Shown piece after piece: positions 1-8,632 of a stretch of 64,000 bases of DNA. The notes below the pieces were generated by a model that worked only from the letters and a program-made list of their open reading frames with translations, did no database searches and was not told where the DNA came from. Made by a program: the position numbers and the translations under genes. Where the stretch lies: NCBI GenBank assembly GCA_050249415.1, contig JBFWQO010000009.1, positions 62,001-126,000 on the forward strand. The letters are read 5' to 3'. Position 1 is the stretch's first letter. Every line of letters starts with the position of its first letter. Source of the stretch: CADEFQ01 sp050249415 (lineage in GTDB: Bacteria > Pseudomonadota > Gammaproteobacteria > Steroidobacterales > Steroidobacteraceae).

Positions 1-396
1 CACCTCGGCGGTACCCATGTCGGCTGCGAGCACGGCATATGCGGTGTCTGCACCGTGCTCATCGACGGCCTCCCGGCGCGCTCCTGCCTCACGCTCGCCG
101 TGCAGGCCGATGGCGCGGACGTGACGACCATCGAGGGACTGAAGGACCGCGAGACCGGGAAGCTGCACCCGGTCCAGCAGGCGTTCGTCGACGCGCACGG
201 CCTGCAGTGCGGGTTCTGCACGCCCGCATTCATCATGACGACGGTCGAACTGCTGCGCGACAACCCGGATCCGGACGACGAGGCGATCAGGGAGGCCCTG
301 GGCGGCAACCTGTGCCGCTGCACCGGGTACGAGAGCATTCTCGCGTCGGTACGGCTCGCGGCCCGCCGGCTGCGGGAAGCAGGCACTCCCCCCTGA
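1..396 (+). CDS. Molybdenum hydroxylase small subunit, 2Fe-2S (5' partial)
   Basis: This is the iron-sulfur subunit of a xanthine dehydrogenase/CoxS-type molybdenum hydroxylase, which passes electrons from the molybdopterin subunit to FAD. The reading frame is open from base 1, so the start lies outside the window. The first visible residues carry the plant-type ferredoxin ligands (GCEHGICGVC, first codons 7-17). The second cluster follows as CGFC and, later, CRC in the family-typical arrangement. The frame ends with TGA at 394-396, 32 nt before the large subunit, so the two are probably co-transcribed and form one enzyme. The FAD subunit is not in the window and may lie to the left. The substrate cannot be told from this subunit. 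Confidence 0.93.
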   Translation, partial: HLGGTHVGCEHGICGVCTVLIDGLPARSCLTLAVQADGADVTTIEGLKDRETGKLHPVQQAFVDAHGLQCGFCTPAFIMTTVELLRDNPDPDDEAIREALGGNLCRCTGYESILASVRLAARRLREAGTPP

Positions 397-428
397 ATCG
401 GCGCGCGCCGCGACGGAGCAGATCCAGC

Positions 429-2849
429 ATGGCCACAGAGTTACCCCGACTTCCCGACGAGTTGCCGACCAGCACGGTCCGCTATGTGGGCAAGGAAGTC
501 AGGCGCGTCGAGGACCCGGCCCTCGTGTCGGGCTCGGCGCCCTTCATCGACAACCTGCAACTGCCGGGCATGCTGCATTGCGCGATCCTGCGCAGCCCGC
601 ACGCGCACGCGCGCGTGCTCAAGGTCGATGCGAGCGCTGCGGAGGCGCTCGAGGGCGTCGTCGCCGTGCTCACGCCGGACGATGTGAAGCGCTGGGCCAA
701 TGCGCACGTGACGAGCCCCCCGGGATGGGGCACGCACTGCATCGCCATCGACAAGGTCATCTTTGTCGGCGAGCCCGTGGCAGCCGTCGCGGCCACGAGC
801 CGCCATCTCGCCGAGGACGCGATCGAACTGATCGACATCGATTACGAAGTGCTGCCGGCCGTCGGATCGCCCACGGCGGCGCGCGAGGCCGACGCGCCGG
901 TGCTGTTCGAAGAGCACGGCACGAACGTCATCCAGCAGCGCACTTACACCTGGGGCGAAGTGGATCGCGTCTTCGCCGAGGCCGATCACATCGTGAGCGC
1001 CACCTTTCGCTGGAACCGTTGTGGCTCCAATCCGACCGAGACGTTCGGCTGCGTCTGCCAGTGGGACCTGACCGACAACAGCCTCGTCTGCTACGGCTCC
1101 TACCAGGTGCCGGGCTTCTGGGCCCTCGCCCGCTCGTTCTCGCTGAACCTGCCGGCGAACAAGGTGAAGATCGTGAGCCATCCGATGGGAGGCGGCTTCG
1201 GCGGCAAGGGCGGCGCGCGCGGCACCGACATCGCCGCGCTCCTGTCGCGCAAGGCGGGCGGCCTGCCGGTCAAATACATCGAAGACCGCATGGAATGTCT
1301 CCTCGCCGGCGCGAGCCAGTCATGGGACCGCCGCTACGAGGCGTCGCTCGCGCTCAAGGCCGACGGCACGATCACCGGTTTCGACGTGAAGCTCCTCGAC
1401 GACCAGGGCGCGACGACGGAAACCTACGGCACGATCTCGGTCGCGAAGCCGCTCGCGGCCTTCACCGGCAATTACCGCATCGAGGCCGCGCGCTACGACA
1501 CCACGCTGGTCGTGACGAACCGGGCACCGGTCGCCCCGTACCGCGGCTACGGGCCGCCGCCCCACTTCCTCGTACTCGAAAACCTCGTCGACATCGCGGC
1601 GCGCAAGCTCGCGCTCGACCCGGCCGAAATCCGGCGCATGAACTACATCCGCCCCGGGCAGTTCCCGTACACCATCCCGAGCGGCAACGAGTACGACAGC
1701 GGCGATTACGAAGCCGTGCTCGACAAGGTGCTCGCGCTCGCGGACTACGCAACTCTGCGCAAGGAGCAGGCGGCGGCGCGGGCCGAGGGCCGGCTCGTCG
1801 GCATCAGCGTCGTGAATACGGTCGAGCCGGGCGTATTCGACTGGAATGCCTACGCCACGGTCGGCGTGCAGGGCGTCGGAGTGCCCGAGGGTGCGCGCGT
1901 CTCGTTCGACATCCTCGGCAACATCACGATCGTCGTCGGCTTCAACCTGCAGGGACAGGGCCAGTTCACGGTCGCGGCGCAGGTCGCCGCCGACTATTTC
2001 GGCGTGGACATCGCCTCGATCAGGGTCACGACGGCCGCGACCGATGCCACGCCGCCGCACTTCGGCCAGGGCGGCAGCCGCGTGGGCGTCGCGATCACCG
2101 GCGCCGTGCTCGGCGCGTGCCGGAAACTCGAGGCCGACTTCAAGCGCGTGGTGGCGCACATCATGGGCGGGCTGCCGCCGGGGCAGATCGAACTGATGGA
2201 CGGGCGACTGCGCGTCAAGGGCAAACCGGAGATGGGCATGACCGTCGCCGAGGTCGCCGGCACGATGCTCGGCCGCAGCGACCTGCTCCCGCCCGGCATG
2301 GAACCCAACCCGACCGCCACGTCGGTGTGGACGGCGAGCGGCCGCAACATGCCGGACGACCAGGGACGCTGCCGCAGCTACCTGACCGCGGCCACCGCGA
2401 CGCATGTCGTGATGGTCGAGGTCGATCGCGGCACGGGCCACACTTCGATCCTGAAGTACTTCATCGTCGACGACTGCGGCACGCGGCTGAATCCCGCGAC
2501 TGTCGAAGGGCAGCTCCAGGGGGCTGTGGCACAGGGTGTCGGCGCCGCGCTCCTCGAGGAATATATGTACGACGGCGAGGCCAACCCCCTCGTCACGACT
2601 TTCGTCGACTACCTGCTGCCGTCGATCTTCGAGGTGCCGATCACGCGGCGCGACCACATCGTGACACCGTCACCCGTGACCCCACTCGGCGCGAAGGGTT
2701 GCGGCGAAGGGGCGATGCACACCACTCCCGCGGCGGTGATCTGCGCGATCAACGACGCACTCGCGCCGCTCGGCATCCAGGTGACCGAAACGCCGGCCAC
2801 GCCCCTGCGCGTCTGGAAGCTGCTGAAGGAGGCGGGCGCGGCCCGTTGA
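429..2849 (+). CDS. Molybdopterin-binding large subunit, xanthine dehydrogenase family
   Basis: This 806-residue protein is the catalytic subunit of a molybdenum hydroxylase, which hydroxylates a substrate such as an aldehyde or N-heterocycle using water. It has the N-terminal aldehyde-oxidase a/b hammerhead region (VRRVEDPALVSG, about residues 20-32), the glycine-rich GGGFGGKG loop, and near the C-terminus GCGEG with the expected active-site Glu. The start is the ATG at 429, with GGAG at 415-418; the frame stays open upstream but that region is shadow sequence of the small subunit. It lacks the CoxL active-site loop (AYxCSFR), so it is not a form I CO dehydrogenase. The usual AYRGAG-type motif reads PYRGYGPPP here, an unusual variant. 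A link to steroid catabolism is only by neighbourhood. Confidence 0.92.
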   Translation: MATELPRLPDELPTSTVRYVGKEVRRVEDPALVSGSAPFIDNLQLPGMLHCAILRSPHAHARVLKVDASAAEALEGVVAVLTPDDVKRWANAHVTSPPGWGTHCIAIDKVIFVGEPVAAVAATSRHLAEDAIELIDIDYEVLPAVGSPTAAREADAPVLFEEHGTNVIQQRTYTWGEVDRVFAEADHIVSATFRWNRCGSNPTETFGCVCQWDLTDNSLVCYGSYQVPGFWALARSFSLNLPANKVKIVSHPMGGGFGGKGGARGTDIAALLSRKAGGLPVKYIEDRMECLLAGASQSWDRRYEASLALKADGTITGFDVKLLDDQGATTETYGTISVAKPLAAFTGNYRIEAARYDTTLVVTNRAPVAPYRGYGPPPHFLVLENLVDIAARKLALDPAEIRRMNYIRPGQFPYTIPSGNEYDSGDYEAVLDKVLALADYATLRKEQAAARAEGRLVGISVVNTVEPGVFDWNAYATVGVQGVGVPEGARVSFDILGNITIVVGFNLQGQGQFTVAAQVAADYFGVDIASIRVTTAATDATPPHFGQGGSRVGVAITGAVLGACRKLEADFKRVVAHIMGGLPPGQIELMDGRLRVKGKPEMGMTVAEVAGTMLGRSDLLPPGMEPNPTATSVWTASGRNMPDDQGRCRSYLTAATATHVVMVEVDRGTGHTSILKYFIVDDCGTRLNPATVEGQLQGAVAQGVGAALLEEYMYDGEANPLVTTFVDYLLPSIFEVPITRRDHIVTPSPVTPLGAKGCGEGAMHTTPAAVICAINDALAPLGIQVTETPATPLRVWKLLKEAGAAR

Positions 2850-2851
2850 AC

Positions 2852-2866
2852 GGCCGCGACGCGGCC
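2852..2866. terminator. Short hairpin between convergent genes
   Basis: GGCCGC, GAC, GCGGCC forms a 6-bp stem with a 3-nt loop between the convergent stops at 2849 and 2887. There is no T-tract on either strand. It may stabilise transcript ends or be chance in GC-rich DNA. Confidence 0.25.
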
Positions 2867-2886
2867 AGGCGGGTACGGTCCCTGCG

Positions 2887-3753
2887 CTACCGGAACCGCG
2901 CGACGATCGTATCGCCGAAACGCCTGATCGCGTCGATCTGCTCCCGGCCATCACGCACCTGTGGCGGCCAGGCGATGAGCGCGGCCTCGGTGGCGCCCAG
3001 TGCCTCGAGGCGCTGGAAATCGGCGACGGTCTGCGCGTTGGAATCGATCACGTGGATCTCGAAATCCTTGCGGTCCGCGGTGCCGTACTCCCTGCGATAG
3101 CCGTTCAGCCGGGCAATCAGGTTCGACAGCGAGTCATAGTCGCTGTTCGCCGAGATCCAGCCGTCGCCGAGCCGTGCAGCACGCTTCAGCGCCGGCGCCG
3201 CATGTCCGCCGACCAGGATCGGGATGGGCCGGTCCGGCACCGGGTTCATCTTGAGCGGGCCGAACTCGTAGTTCTCGCTGTGGTGTTCGTAGTAGTCGCC
3301 CGACATGACCCCGCGGATGATCTCTATGCACTCGTCCATGAGCACACCGCGCCGTTCGAACTTCACGCCGTTGTAGGTGAAGTCTTCCTTCCACGGGCTC
3401 AAGCCCGCCCCGAGCGCGACGCGGCCATTGCTGACGACGGCGAGCGAGGTCAGCAGCTTCGCGAGCACCAGCGGCTGGCGCACCGGCACCTTCAGCACGC
3501 TCGGGTAGAAGCGGACCCGGGAGGTGACGGCGGCCATCGTCGCCATCGCGATGAACGGCTCGATGAATTCGGTGGCGCTGATATATCCGCGGATGGTCTC
3601 CGTATCGTTGTACGGATACTCCGATTCCGACACCTTCGGGTAGAAGAGACTGTCGGGCATGCACACCGAATTGAAACCGGCCGACTCGGCGGCCTGGGCG
3701 AGCGCGGGGAAATCACGGTGGTGGCTGAATCCGAGCAGCAGTGCGAATTTCAT
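2887..3753 (-). CDS. LLM-class flavin/F420-dependent oxidoreductase
   Basis: This 288-residue protein belongs to the luciferase-like monooxygenase (LLM) superfamily, TIM-barrel enzymes that use FMN or coenzyme F420. It opens with MKFALLLGFSHH, and it has the family-typical GRVALGAGLSPWKEDF and PIPILVGG-x-APALKRAARLGDGW blocks. In actinobacteria most homologues with this architecture are annotated F420-dependent, and an F420 biosynthesis fusion lies 7.4 kb away, so F420 is the more likely cofactor; this is inference. The gene is the last of a minus-strand operon that follows an acyl-CoA ligase with only 6 nt between them. It is convergent with the molybdenum hydroxylase. The substrate is unknown; an acyl-CoA or steroid intermediate would fit the context. 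Confidence 0.88.
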   Translation of the reverse strand: MKFALLLGFSHHRDFPALAQAAESAGFNSVCMPDSLFYPKVSESEYPYNDTETIRGYISATEFIEPFIAMATMAAVTSRVRFYPSVLKVPVRQPLVLAKLLTSLAVVSNGRVALGAGLSPWKEDFTYNGVKFERRGVLMDECIEIIRGVMSGDYYEHHSENYEFGPLKMNPVPDRPIPILVGGHAAPALKRAARLGDGWISANSDYDSLSNLIARLNGYRREYGTADRKDFEIHVIDSNAQTVADFQRLEALGATEAALIAWPPQVRDGREQIDAIRRFGDTIVARFR

Positions 3754-3759
3754 GGGAGC

Positions 3760-5268
3760 CTACGATTTCAGGTCGGCGAAGTGTTGCTTCAGGACGCGCC
3801 GCAGCACCTTGCCCATTTCGTTGAACGGCAGTTGATCGACATAGCGAATCACGGTCGGCACGCGGGATGAGCGCAGGCGCTGCCTGACCCAGTCCTGCAG
3901 CTCGGCATCCGTCGCCTGCGCGTGCTCGCGCAGCACGACCACCGCCCCGACCGACTCGCCCCATTGCCGATCCGGCACGGCGACGACGGCGGCATCGGAT
4001 ACCGCGGGATGTTCGAGCAATGCGTCCTCCACCTCGCCCGGCGAGATGTTCTCGCCGCCCCGGACGATGACATCGTCGGCGCGGCCCTCGAGGTACACAT
4101 AACCGAACTCATCGACGTGCCCGCGATCGCGTGTCGGGAACCAGCCATCCGCGTCGAGCAGGCTGCCCTGCTCCAGGTACTCGCCCGCGACCTGCCCGCC
4201 GCGCACGAAGACTTCTCCGGACGCCCCGGGACCGAGCACCTCGCTGGCCTCGCCCCGCACCTGCAGTTCGATCGTGGGAACGGGTTTGCCGACCGACGCC
4301 AGGCGGCGGCGCACGAGCGGATCCGAGCTCGCGAACCCGCTGCGATGATCGTCGGGCCCGAGGAGACAGATCGTCGAACTCGTCTCCGTCAAGCCGTATG
4401 CATTGGTGAAATCGACGCCGGGAAGGAGCTGCATGGCCTGCTCGATCACGGCGAGCGGCATCTTGCCGCCGCCGTAGGCGATCGCACGCAGCGTCGGCAG
4501 GCTGGCACGGGCGGGATCCTGCTGCAGGTAATCGACGATGCGCGACAGCATCGTCGGCACGACGAATGCGTTCGTCACCTTCTCGTCGCGACACAGCTGC
4601 ACCCAGGTGGCCGCATCGAAATTGGGCAGCTGCACCATGCGCCGGCCGGCGTAGATCGAGCTCAGCACCGCGGAAATACCGGCGATGTGGTACGGCGGAA
4701 CGGAAATCAGGATCGCATCGTCCTCGGCCGCGGAGGCGAACTCCACCGTGCCGAGCACGTAGGACATGAGGTTCTCGTGCCGCAGCACGGCCGCCTTCGG
4801 CTTGCCGGTCGTCCCGCTCGTGAACAGCTGGATCGCGGCGTCGTGCGGTTCACCCGGCGCGGTGACCTCCCCGGGTACGCCCGTCAGGGCGCGGCGCTGG
4901 AATTCGCCGCGCAGCATCACCGTGATCCCGGCGGGAACCGCGAGCGGCGCGACGACCGGCGCGTCGGTGATGAGCAGGGCCGGCGTGATGCGGGCGAGCA
5001 GCCCCTCGATCTCGGCGCCGGTGAGCCGATAGTTCAGCGGCACATAGGGCACGCCCGCGTACGCCGATGCGTAGAGCGCGATCGGTACGGCGGGGCTGTT
5101 GATGTCGAGCATGCCGACGTACTCCACGCCGGCCTCGCGAATGATCTGTGACGCAGCCCGCGCAGCTGCCAGCAGCGCGGAACAGGTGAGCTGCGTTCCG
5201 TTCGACGAGATGGCGATGCGCTGCGGATGGCACTCGGCCGCCATCTCGAGCGTCATGACCAGATTCAC
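3760..5268 (-). CDS. Class I adenylate-forming acyl-CoA ligase
   Basis: This ANL-superfamily acyl-CoA synthetase (502 residues) activates a carboxylic acid as an acyl-AMP and then a CoA thioester. The P-loop-like motif FTSGTTGKPK is at about residues 149-158. The C-terminal hinge GRADDVIVRGGENISP and the terminal catalytic Lys in EMGKVLRR are present, so it should be active. The GTG at 5268 is the start given here; an in-frame ATG at 5256 (MTLEMAAECHP) is a good alternative. It begins 3 nt after the stop of the small Cys-containing protein and is followed by the LLM oxidoreductase, so the three form one operon. The substrate is not predictable; steroid-derived or aromatic acids are possible from context. 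Confidence 0.9.
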   Translation of the reverse strand: MNLVMTLEMAAECHPQRIAISSNGTQLTCSALLAAARAASQIIREAGVEYVGMLDINSPAVPIALYASAYAGVPYVPLNYRLTGAEIEGLLARITPALLITDAPVVAPLAVPAGITVMLRGEFQRRALTGVPGEVTAPGEPHDAAIQLFTSGTTGKPKAAVLRHENLMSYVLGTVEFASAAEDDAILISVPPYHIAGISAVLSSIYAGRRMVQLPNFDAATWVQLCRDEKVTNAFVVPTMLSRIVDYLQQDPARASLPTLRAIAYGGGKMPLAVIEQAMQLLPGVDFTNAYGLTETSSTICLLGPDDHRSGFASSDPLVRRRLASVGKPVPTIELQVRGEASEVLGPGASGEVFVRGGQVAGEYLEQGSLLDADGWFPTRDRGHVDEFGYVYLEGRADDVIVRGGENISPGEVEDALLEHPAVSDAAVVAVPDRQWGESVGAVVVLREHAQATDAELQDWVRQRLRSSRVPTVIRYVDQLPFNEMGKVLRRVLKQHFADLKS

Positions 5269-5271
5269 GGC

Positions 5272-5583
5272 TCAGTCCGACGACGGCAGCGGCTTGGCCT
5301 GCTTGACCGAGAGCGGCTCCCCGCCCACCGCCAGCTGCCCCTTCCCGCCTTTCGTGCACAGGAGTTCGACGACATCCGCCGCATTCACATAGCGCTTGCC
5401 GACGAGCGCGGAGTGGCCCGCCGCCGCATCCGCGTGCGCACCCGGCGCCTTCACGCCATCCATCGCGATCAGCTCGACGCCGCCGCAGGTGACCTGCACC
5501 TCCACGGGCGCCGCGCGGACGACCATGACTTCCGTGTCGCAAACCGCGCACCTGGCACGCGTACCGGCCTTCAGTAACCTCAT
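5272..5583 (-). CDS. Small duplicated Cys-motif protein, function unknown
   Basis: This is a protein of about 103 residues made of two copies of a short unit. The first half contains CAVCDTEVMVVRA followed by TCGGVEL; the second half reads DVVELLCTKGGKG and then VGGEPL, aligning with the first but lacking the CxxC pair. Short proteins with a similar CxxTEVxVVRA pattern occur in actinobacteria, and the fold may be like a desulforedoxin zinc/iron ribbon; no function is established. I chose the ATG at 5583 because the repeat starts right there; an upstream in-frame ATG at 5637 would add 18 residues with no resemblance to the repeat. It is the first gene of the ligase-LLM operon and starts about 105 bp from a GTCC-N4-GGAC palindrome. 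Confidence 0.7.
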   Translation of the reverse strand: MRLLKAGTRARCAVCDTEVMVVRAAPVEVQVTCGGVELIAMDGVKAPGAHADAAAGHSALVGKRYVNAADVVELLCTKGGKGQLAVGGEPLSVKQAKPLPSSD

Positions 5584-5688
5584 GAGGATATCCGCCGTGT
5601 TTTCCGGGCAAACCTCGACTCGACGATGCGCCCGCATGCCCCCTGCGACGCGCGCCCAAGTCTCGTCGCCGGGCCGTCATGGATCATC

Positions 5689-5700
5689 GTCCACCTGGAC
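5689..5700. promoter_or_regulatory. Candidate operator GTCC-N4-GGAC (site 1)
   Basis: The palindrome GTCCACCTGGAC (5-bp arms GTCCA/TGGAC) lies in the 172-bp divergent region between the small Cys-motif gene and the CoA-transferase gene. Reading toward the minus-strand operon, a -10-like GAGACT (5659-5664) starts 24 nt after the palindrome. The same pattern recurs at 14263, 47904, 55841, 57263 and 59793. That it is a regulator-binding site is inference from recurrence and position. Confidence 0.55.
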
Positions 5701-5755
5701 TAGCCGAAGACTACGCCCTTTGCCGCGACCCCGGCATCCGGTCAATATCCGGCCG

Positions 5756-7165
5756 ATGCAGATCCCCTCCGACTCCGAGGCCGCTCTCCTGCCAGCGCAG
5801 GCGCCGCTGCGCCTCGCGGGCCGTGGCATCGCGAGCGACTACGCGGCGGCACTGCTCGGCACGCTCGGTGCGCAAGTGGCACGCATCGCCGGCCCCGAGG
5901 ACCTGTCTGCCGCAAACGCATGGGCGCGCAGCGGCCTCATGGCGCTCACCGGGCTGGCCGAGGGTCCCGGGCAGATGTGCCCCGCACCCCTCGCGAGTTG
6001 TGCGGACGGCGCGATGAAGGCACTCGCCCGTCTCGCGCCGTTCGATGCCGCGCGTCGCGCGCCGGCGGGGCATGCCCTGCTCGGTGAACGGGCCGCCATC
6101 GCCGGGTTGCATCGAAAAGGTTGCATCTCACCCGGGGGCAGTTGCCGCCTGCTCGAGGGCGCGGACGGCTGGTTCGCCGTCAACCTGCCGCGCGCGGCCG
6201 ATTGGGCGGACGTGCCGGCGTGGCTCGAGTGCGGCCGCATCGAAACGTGGGAGGCGCTCGCCGCGGCGGTGGCTGTGCGCGCGGTCGAGCCGCTCGTCGC
6301 GCGCGCGCGCCTGCTCGGACTCGCCGCCTGCGAATCCGCCCCGCCGACGGCACGGCCGGCGCCCTGGTACACCGCGTTGCGCCATGGCGCGGCGGCGGCG
6401 CCCGACGCCCGCTCGCGGCCGCCCCGCATCGTCGACCTGTCTTCGCTCTGGGCCGGGCCGCTGTGCTCGCACCTGCTGCAGCAGTTCGGCAGCGAGGTCA
6501 TCAAGGTCGAAAGCCCGGAGCGGCCGGACGGCGCCCGCGGTGGGCCCGCACGGTTCTACGACCTGCTGAATCACGGCAAGCGCAGCGTGGCGATCTCCTT
6601 CGAGGGTCGCGATATCGCGCGGCTGCACACGCTGCTCGACTGGGCCGACATCGTCATCGAGGGATCGAGGCCCCGGGCCTTGCGCCAGCGCGGCGTGATC
6701 GCCGAGCAGTGCATCGCGAGGCGCCCCGGCCTCACCTGGATCAGCCTCACCGGCTATGGGCGCGATGAACCGGCCGCCGGCTGGGTCGCTTTCGGCGATG
6801 ACGGCGCCATCGCCGCGGGCCTGTCCGCGCTGATGCAGCAGGTGACCGGCCTGCCGCTCGTCTGTGGCGATGCGCTCGCCGACCCCCTGACCGGCATGCA
6901 CGCGGCGCTGGCCGCGCTCGCCAGTCATCGCAGCGGCGGCGGCCGGCTCATCTCGCTCGCGCTGCGCGATGTCGTCGCACACTGCCTCGCGTTCACGCGG
7001 CCGCGCACCGCTGAGGCGCTGCACGAGCGTTGGCGGGCGTGGACTGCCGAGGCTCGTGCACTCGGGCCCGAAATGCCGCCGCGCGCACGCACCACGGCAG
7101 GGCACGCACGCCCGCTCGGCGCCGACAATGACTCGGTGCCCCGCGGCGGGAGCCGCCTTTGCTGA
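5756..7165 (+). CDS. CoA-transferase family III (CaiB/BaiF), double-domain form
   Basis: This 469-residue protein belongs to the formyl-CoA transferase-like family III, which moves CoA between carboxylic acids through an aspartyl-CoA intermediate. The recognisable catalytic half is C-terminal: IVDLSSLWAGPLCSHLL (about 222-238), EVIKVESP, then GDALADPLTGMHAALAAL, which contains the probable catalytic Asp. The N-terminal 200 residues look like a degenerate second copy (LRLAGRGIASDYAAALLG, then SPGGSCRLLEGADGW). Similar 450-480-residue versions occur in actinobacteria, as far as I recall. The start is ATG 5756. The stop overlaps the amidohydrolase start by 7 nt, so the two are translationally coupled. 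The gene diverges from the ligase-LLM operon across a GTCC-N4-GGAC site. Confidence 0.85.
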   Translation: MQIPSDSEAALLPAQAPLRLAGRGIASDYAAALLGTLGAQVARIAGPEDLSAANAWARSGLMALTGLAEGPGQMCPAPLASCADGAMKALARLAPFDAARRAPAGHALLGERAAIAGLHRKGCISPGGSCRLLEGADGWFAVNLPRAADWADVPAWLECGRIETWEALAAAVAVRAVEPLVARARLLGLAACESAPPTARPAPWYTALRHGAAAAPDARSRPPRIVDLSSLWAGPLCSHLLQQFGSEVIKVESPERPDGARGGPARFYDLLNHGKRSVAISFEGRDIARLHTLLDWADIVIEGSRPRALRQRGVIAEQCIARRPGLTWISLTGYGRDEPAAGWVAFGDDGAIAAGLSALMQQVTGLPLVCGDALADPLTGMHAALAALASHRSGGGRLISLALRDVVAHCLAFTRPRTAEALHERWRAWTAEARALGPEMPPRARTTAGHARPLGADNDSVPRGGSRLC

Positions 7166-8571
7166 TTCGCCATGCCGTACTGGCCGGCGGCGCGCGTGCA
7201 GACGTGCGGATCGGCGGCGGGTTCGTCGCTGCGTTGGGGGAGCGCTTGCCCCCGCGAGCGGGAGAAGCCGTACTCGATGCAGGTGGCGGCGCGCTGCTGC
7301 CCGGCCTGCACGACCATCACATCCACCTCTTCGCGTTCGCCACCTCGCTCGCCTCGCTGCACTGCGGGCCACCCGCAATCCTGACGTTGGAATCCCTCGG
7401 GCAGTGCCTGCGGGAACACGCAGGCCGCCTGCCTGCGAGCGATGACGCGTGGATCCGCGGCATCGGGTATCACGAATCGGTTGCCGGGGACATCGATCGC
7501 GCGTGGCTCGATCGCGTGGTGCCCGGGCGGCCGGTGCGCATCCAGCATCGTTCCGGCCGTCTCTGGATCGTGAACACCCGCGGGCTCGAGCGCCTGGTCG
7601 AAGGTGCGGGGGATGCGGATCTCGCGCCGCTACGCGCCAGCGACGCGCTCGCCACCGGCCGGCTCTACGATCTCGATCAATGGCTGCGCCGGCGGCTCGG
7701 CGGCGCACCACCCGCACTGCACGCCGCGAGCGCCCGCCTCGCGAGCTTCGGCGTCACCGGTGTCACCGACGCGAGTGCGCACAACTCGCGGCAGGAATTT
7801 CGCCACTTCGTCGCTGCGGCCGCACGCGGGGAACTCCTGCAGCGGGTGATCGTGATGGGCGATGCCGGCCTCGATGACGCCGGCGAGGCGGAAGGCGTGA
7901 CGCGGGGCCCGACCAAGATCTACCTGCGCGAATCCTCGCTCCCCACGTTCGACGAGCTGTGTGCCGCCATCGCGCGCAGTCATCAGGCGGGGCGCGCCAT
8001 CGCCGCGCATTGCGTGACGGAAGCCGAGATCGTGTTTGCCCTGGCAGCGCTCGCCGCAGCCGGCAGCCGGCCCGGCGATCGCATCGAGCACGCCTCGGTC
8101 GCGCCTCCCGCGGTGCTCGCACTCCTTGCCACGCAGGGCGTCACGGTCGTGACGCAGCCGAACTTCGTGCGCGAGCGGGGCGACACCTATCTTGCGGGCG
8201 TCGCCACGCGCGATGTCCCGTGGCTCTATCGTGGCCGCGCCTTCGTCGCCGCGCGGATCGCGCTCGCCGCCGGCACCGATGCGCCACTCGGACACCCCGA
8301 TCCCTGGCTCGCCATGCAGGCCGCGGTCGATCGCCGCACGCTTGCGGGACACACCCTCGGCGGCGCCGAGGCGCTGTCTCCCGAGGAAGCCCTCGGACTC
8401 TTCGGCGGAGATCCGCTCGCGCCGGGCGGAGGTACGGCGCGCATCGCACCCGGCATGCCGGCGGACCTGTGTGTCCTCGACCGTCCGTGGTCGGAGGCCC
8501 GGCCCGATCTCGCGGCGGTGCGCGTGATGGCGACGATACGGGACGGCCGGCTGATCTGGCAGCGGCGCTGA
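7159..8571 (+). CDS. Amidohydrolase family 3 metal-dependent hydrolase (YtcJ-like)
   Basis: This 470-residue protein belongs to the metal-dependent amidohydrolase superfamily, which hydrolyses amide, imide or related C-N bonds. It has the metal-binding HDHHIHL motif near residue 50, further histidines in AIAAHCVTEAE and DRIEHASV, and the catalytic-type Asp in AAGTDAPLGHPDPW. A C-terminal composite-sandwich segment ends in ADLCVLDRPW...RDGRLIW. The start is a TTG at 7159, inside the end of the CoA-transferase gene; an ATG start in this frame would lose the first beta-strand. Coupling to a CoA-transferase suggests that it acts on a carbon-catabolic intermediate rather than on a nucleobase. It is convergent with the enoyl-CoA hydratase. 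The substrate is unknown. Confidence 0.85.
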   Translation: MLIRHAVLAGGARADVRIGGGFVAALGERLPPRAGEAVLDAGGGALLPGLHDHHIHLFAFATSLASLHCGPPAILTLESLGQCLREHAGRLPASDDAWIRGIGYHESVAGDIDRAWLDRVVPGRPVRIQHRSGRLWIVNTRGLERLVEGAGDADLAPLRASDALATGRLYDLDQWLRRRLGGAPPALHAASARLASFGVTGVTDASAHNSRQEFRHFVAAAARGELLQRVIVMGDAGLDDAGEAEGVTRGPTKIYLRESSLPTFDELCAAIARSHQAGRAIAAHCVTEAEIVFALAALAAAGSRPGDRIEHASVAPPAVLALLATQGVTVVTQPNFVRERGDTYLAGVATRDVPWLYRGRAFVAARIALAAGTDAPLGHPDPWLAMQAAVDRRTLAGHTLGGAEALSPEEALGLFGGDPLAPGGGTARIAPGMPADLCVLDRPWSEARPDLAAVRVMATIRDGRLIWQRR

Positions 8572-8632
8572 GCGGTCGCGCCGCCGGGCCGGAGCGTGTG
8601 ATCGGCGCCGCTTCGCAGCGGGCCCCCGGGCG

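Noticed and set aside
1..2849. Form I carbon monoxide dehydrogenase (CoxS/CoxL)
   Set aside because: The CoxL active-site loop AYxCSFR is missing, so it is only a general molybdenum hydroxylase.
578..3100. An 840-codon plus frame inside the molybdenum hydroxylase gene
   Set aside because: Arg-rich shadow in another frame of a well-supported gene.
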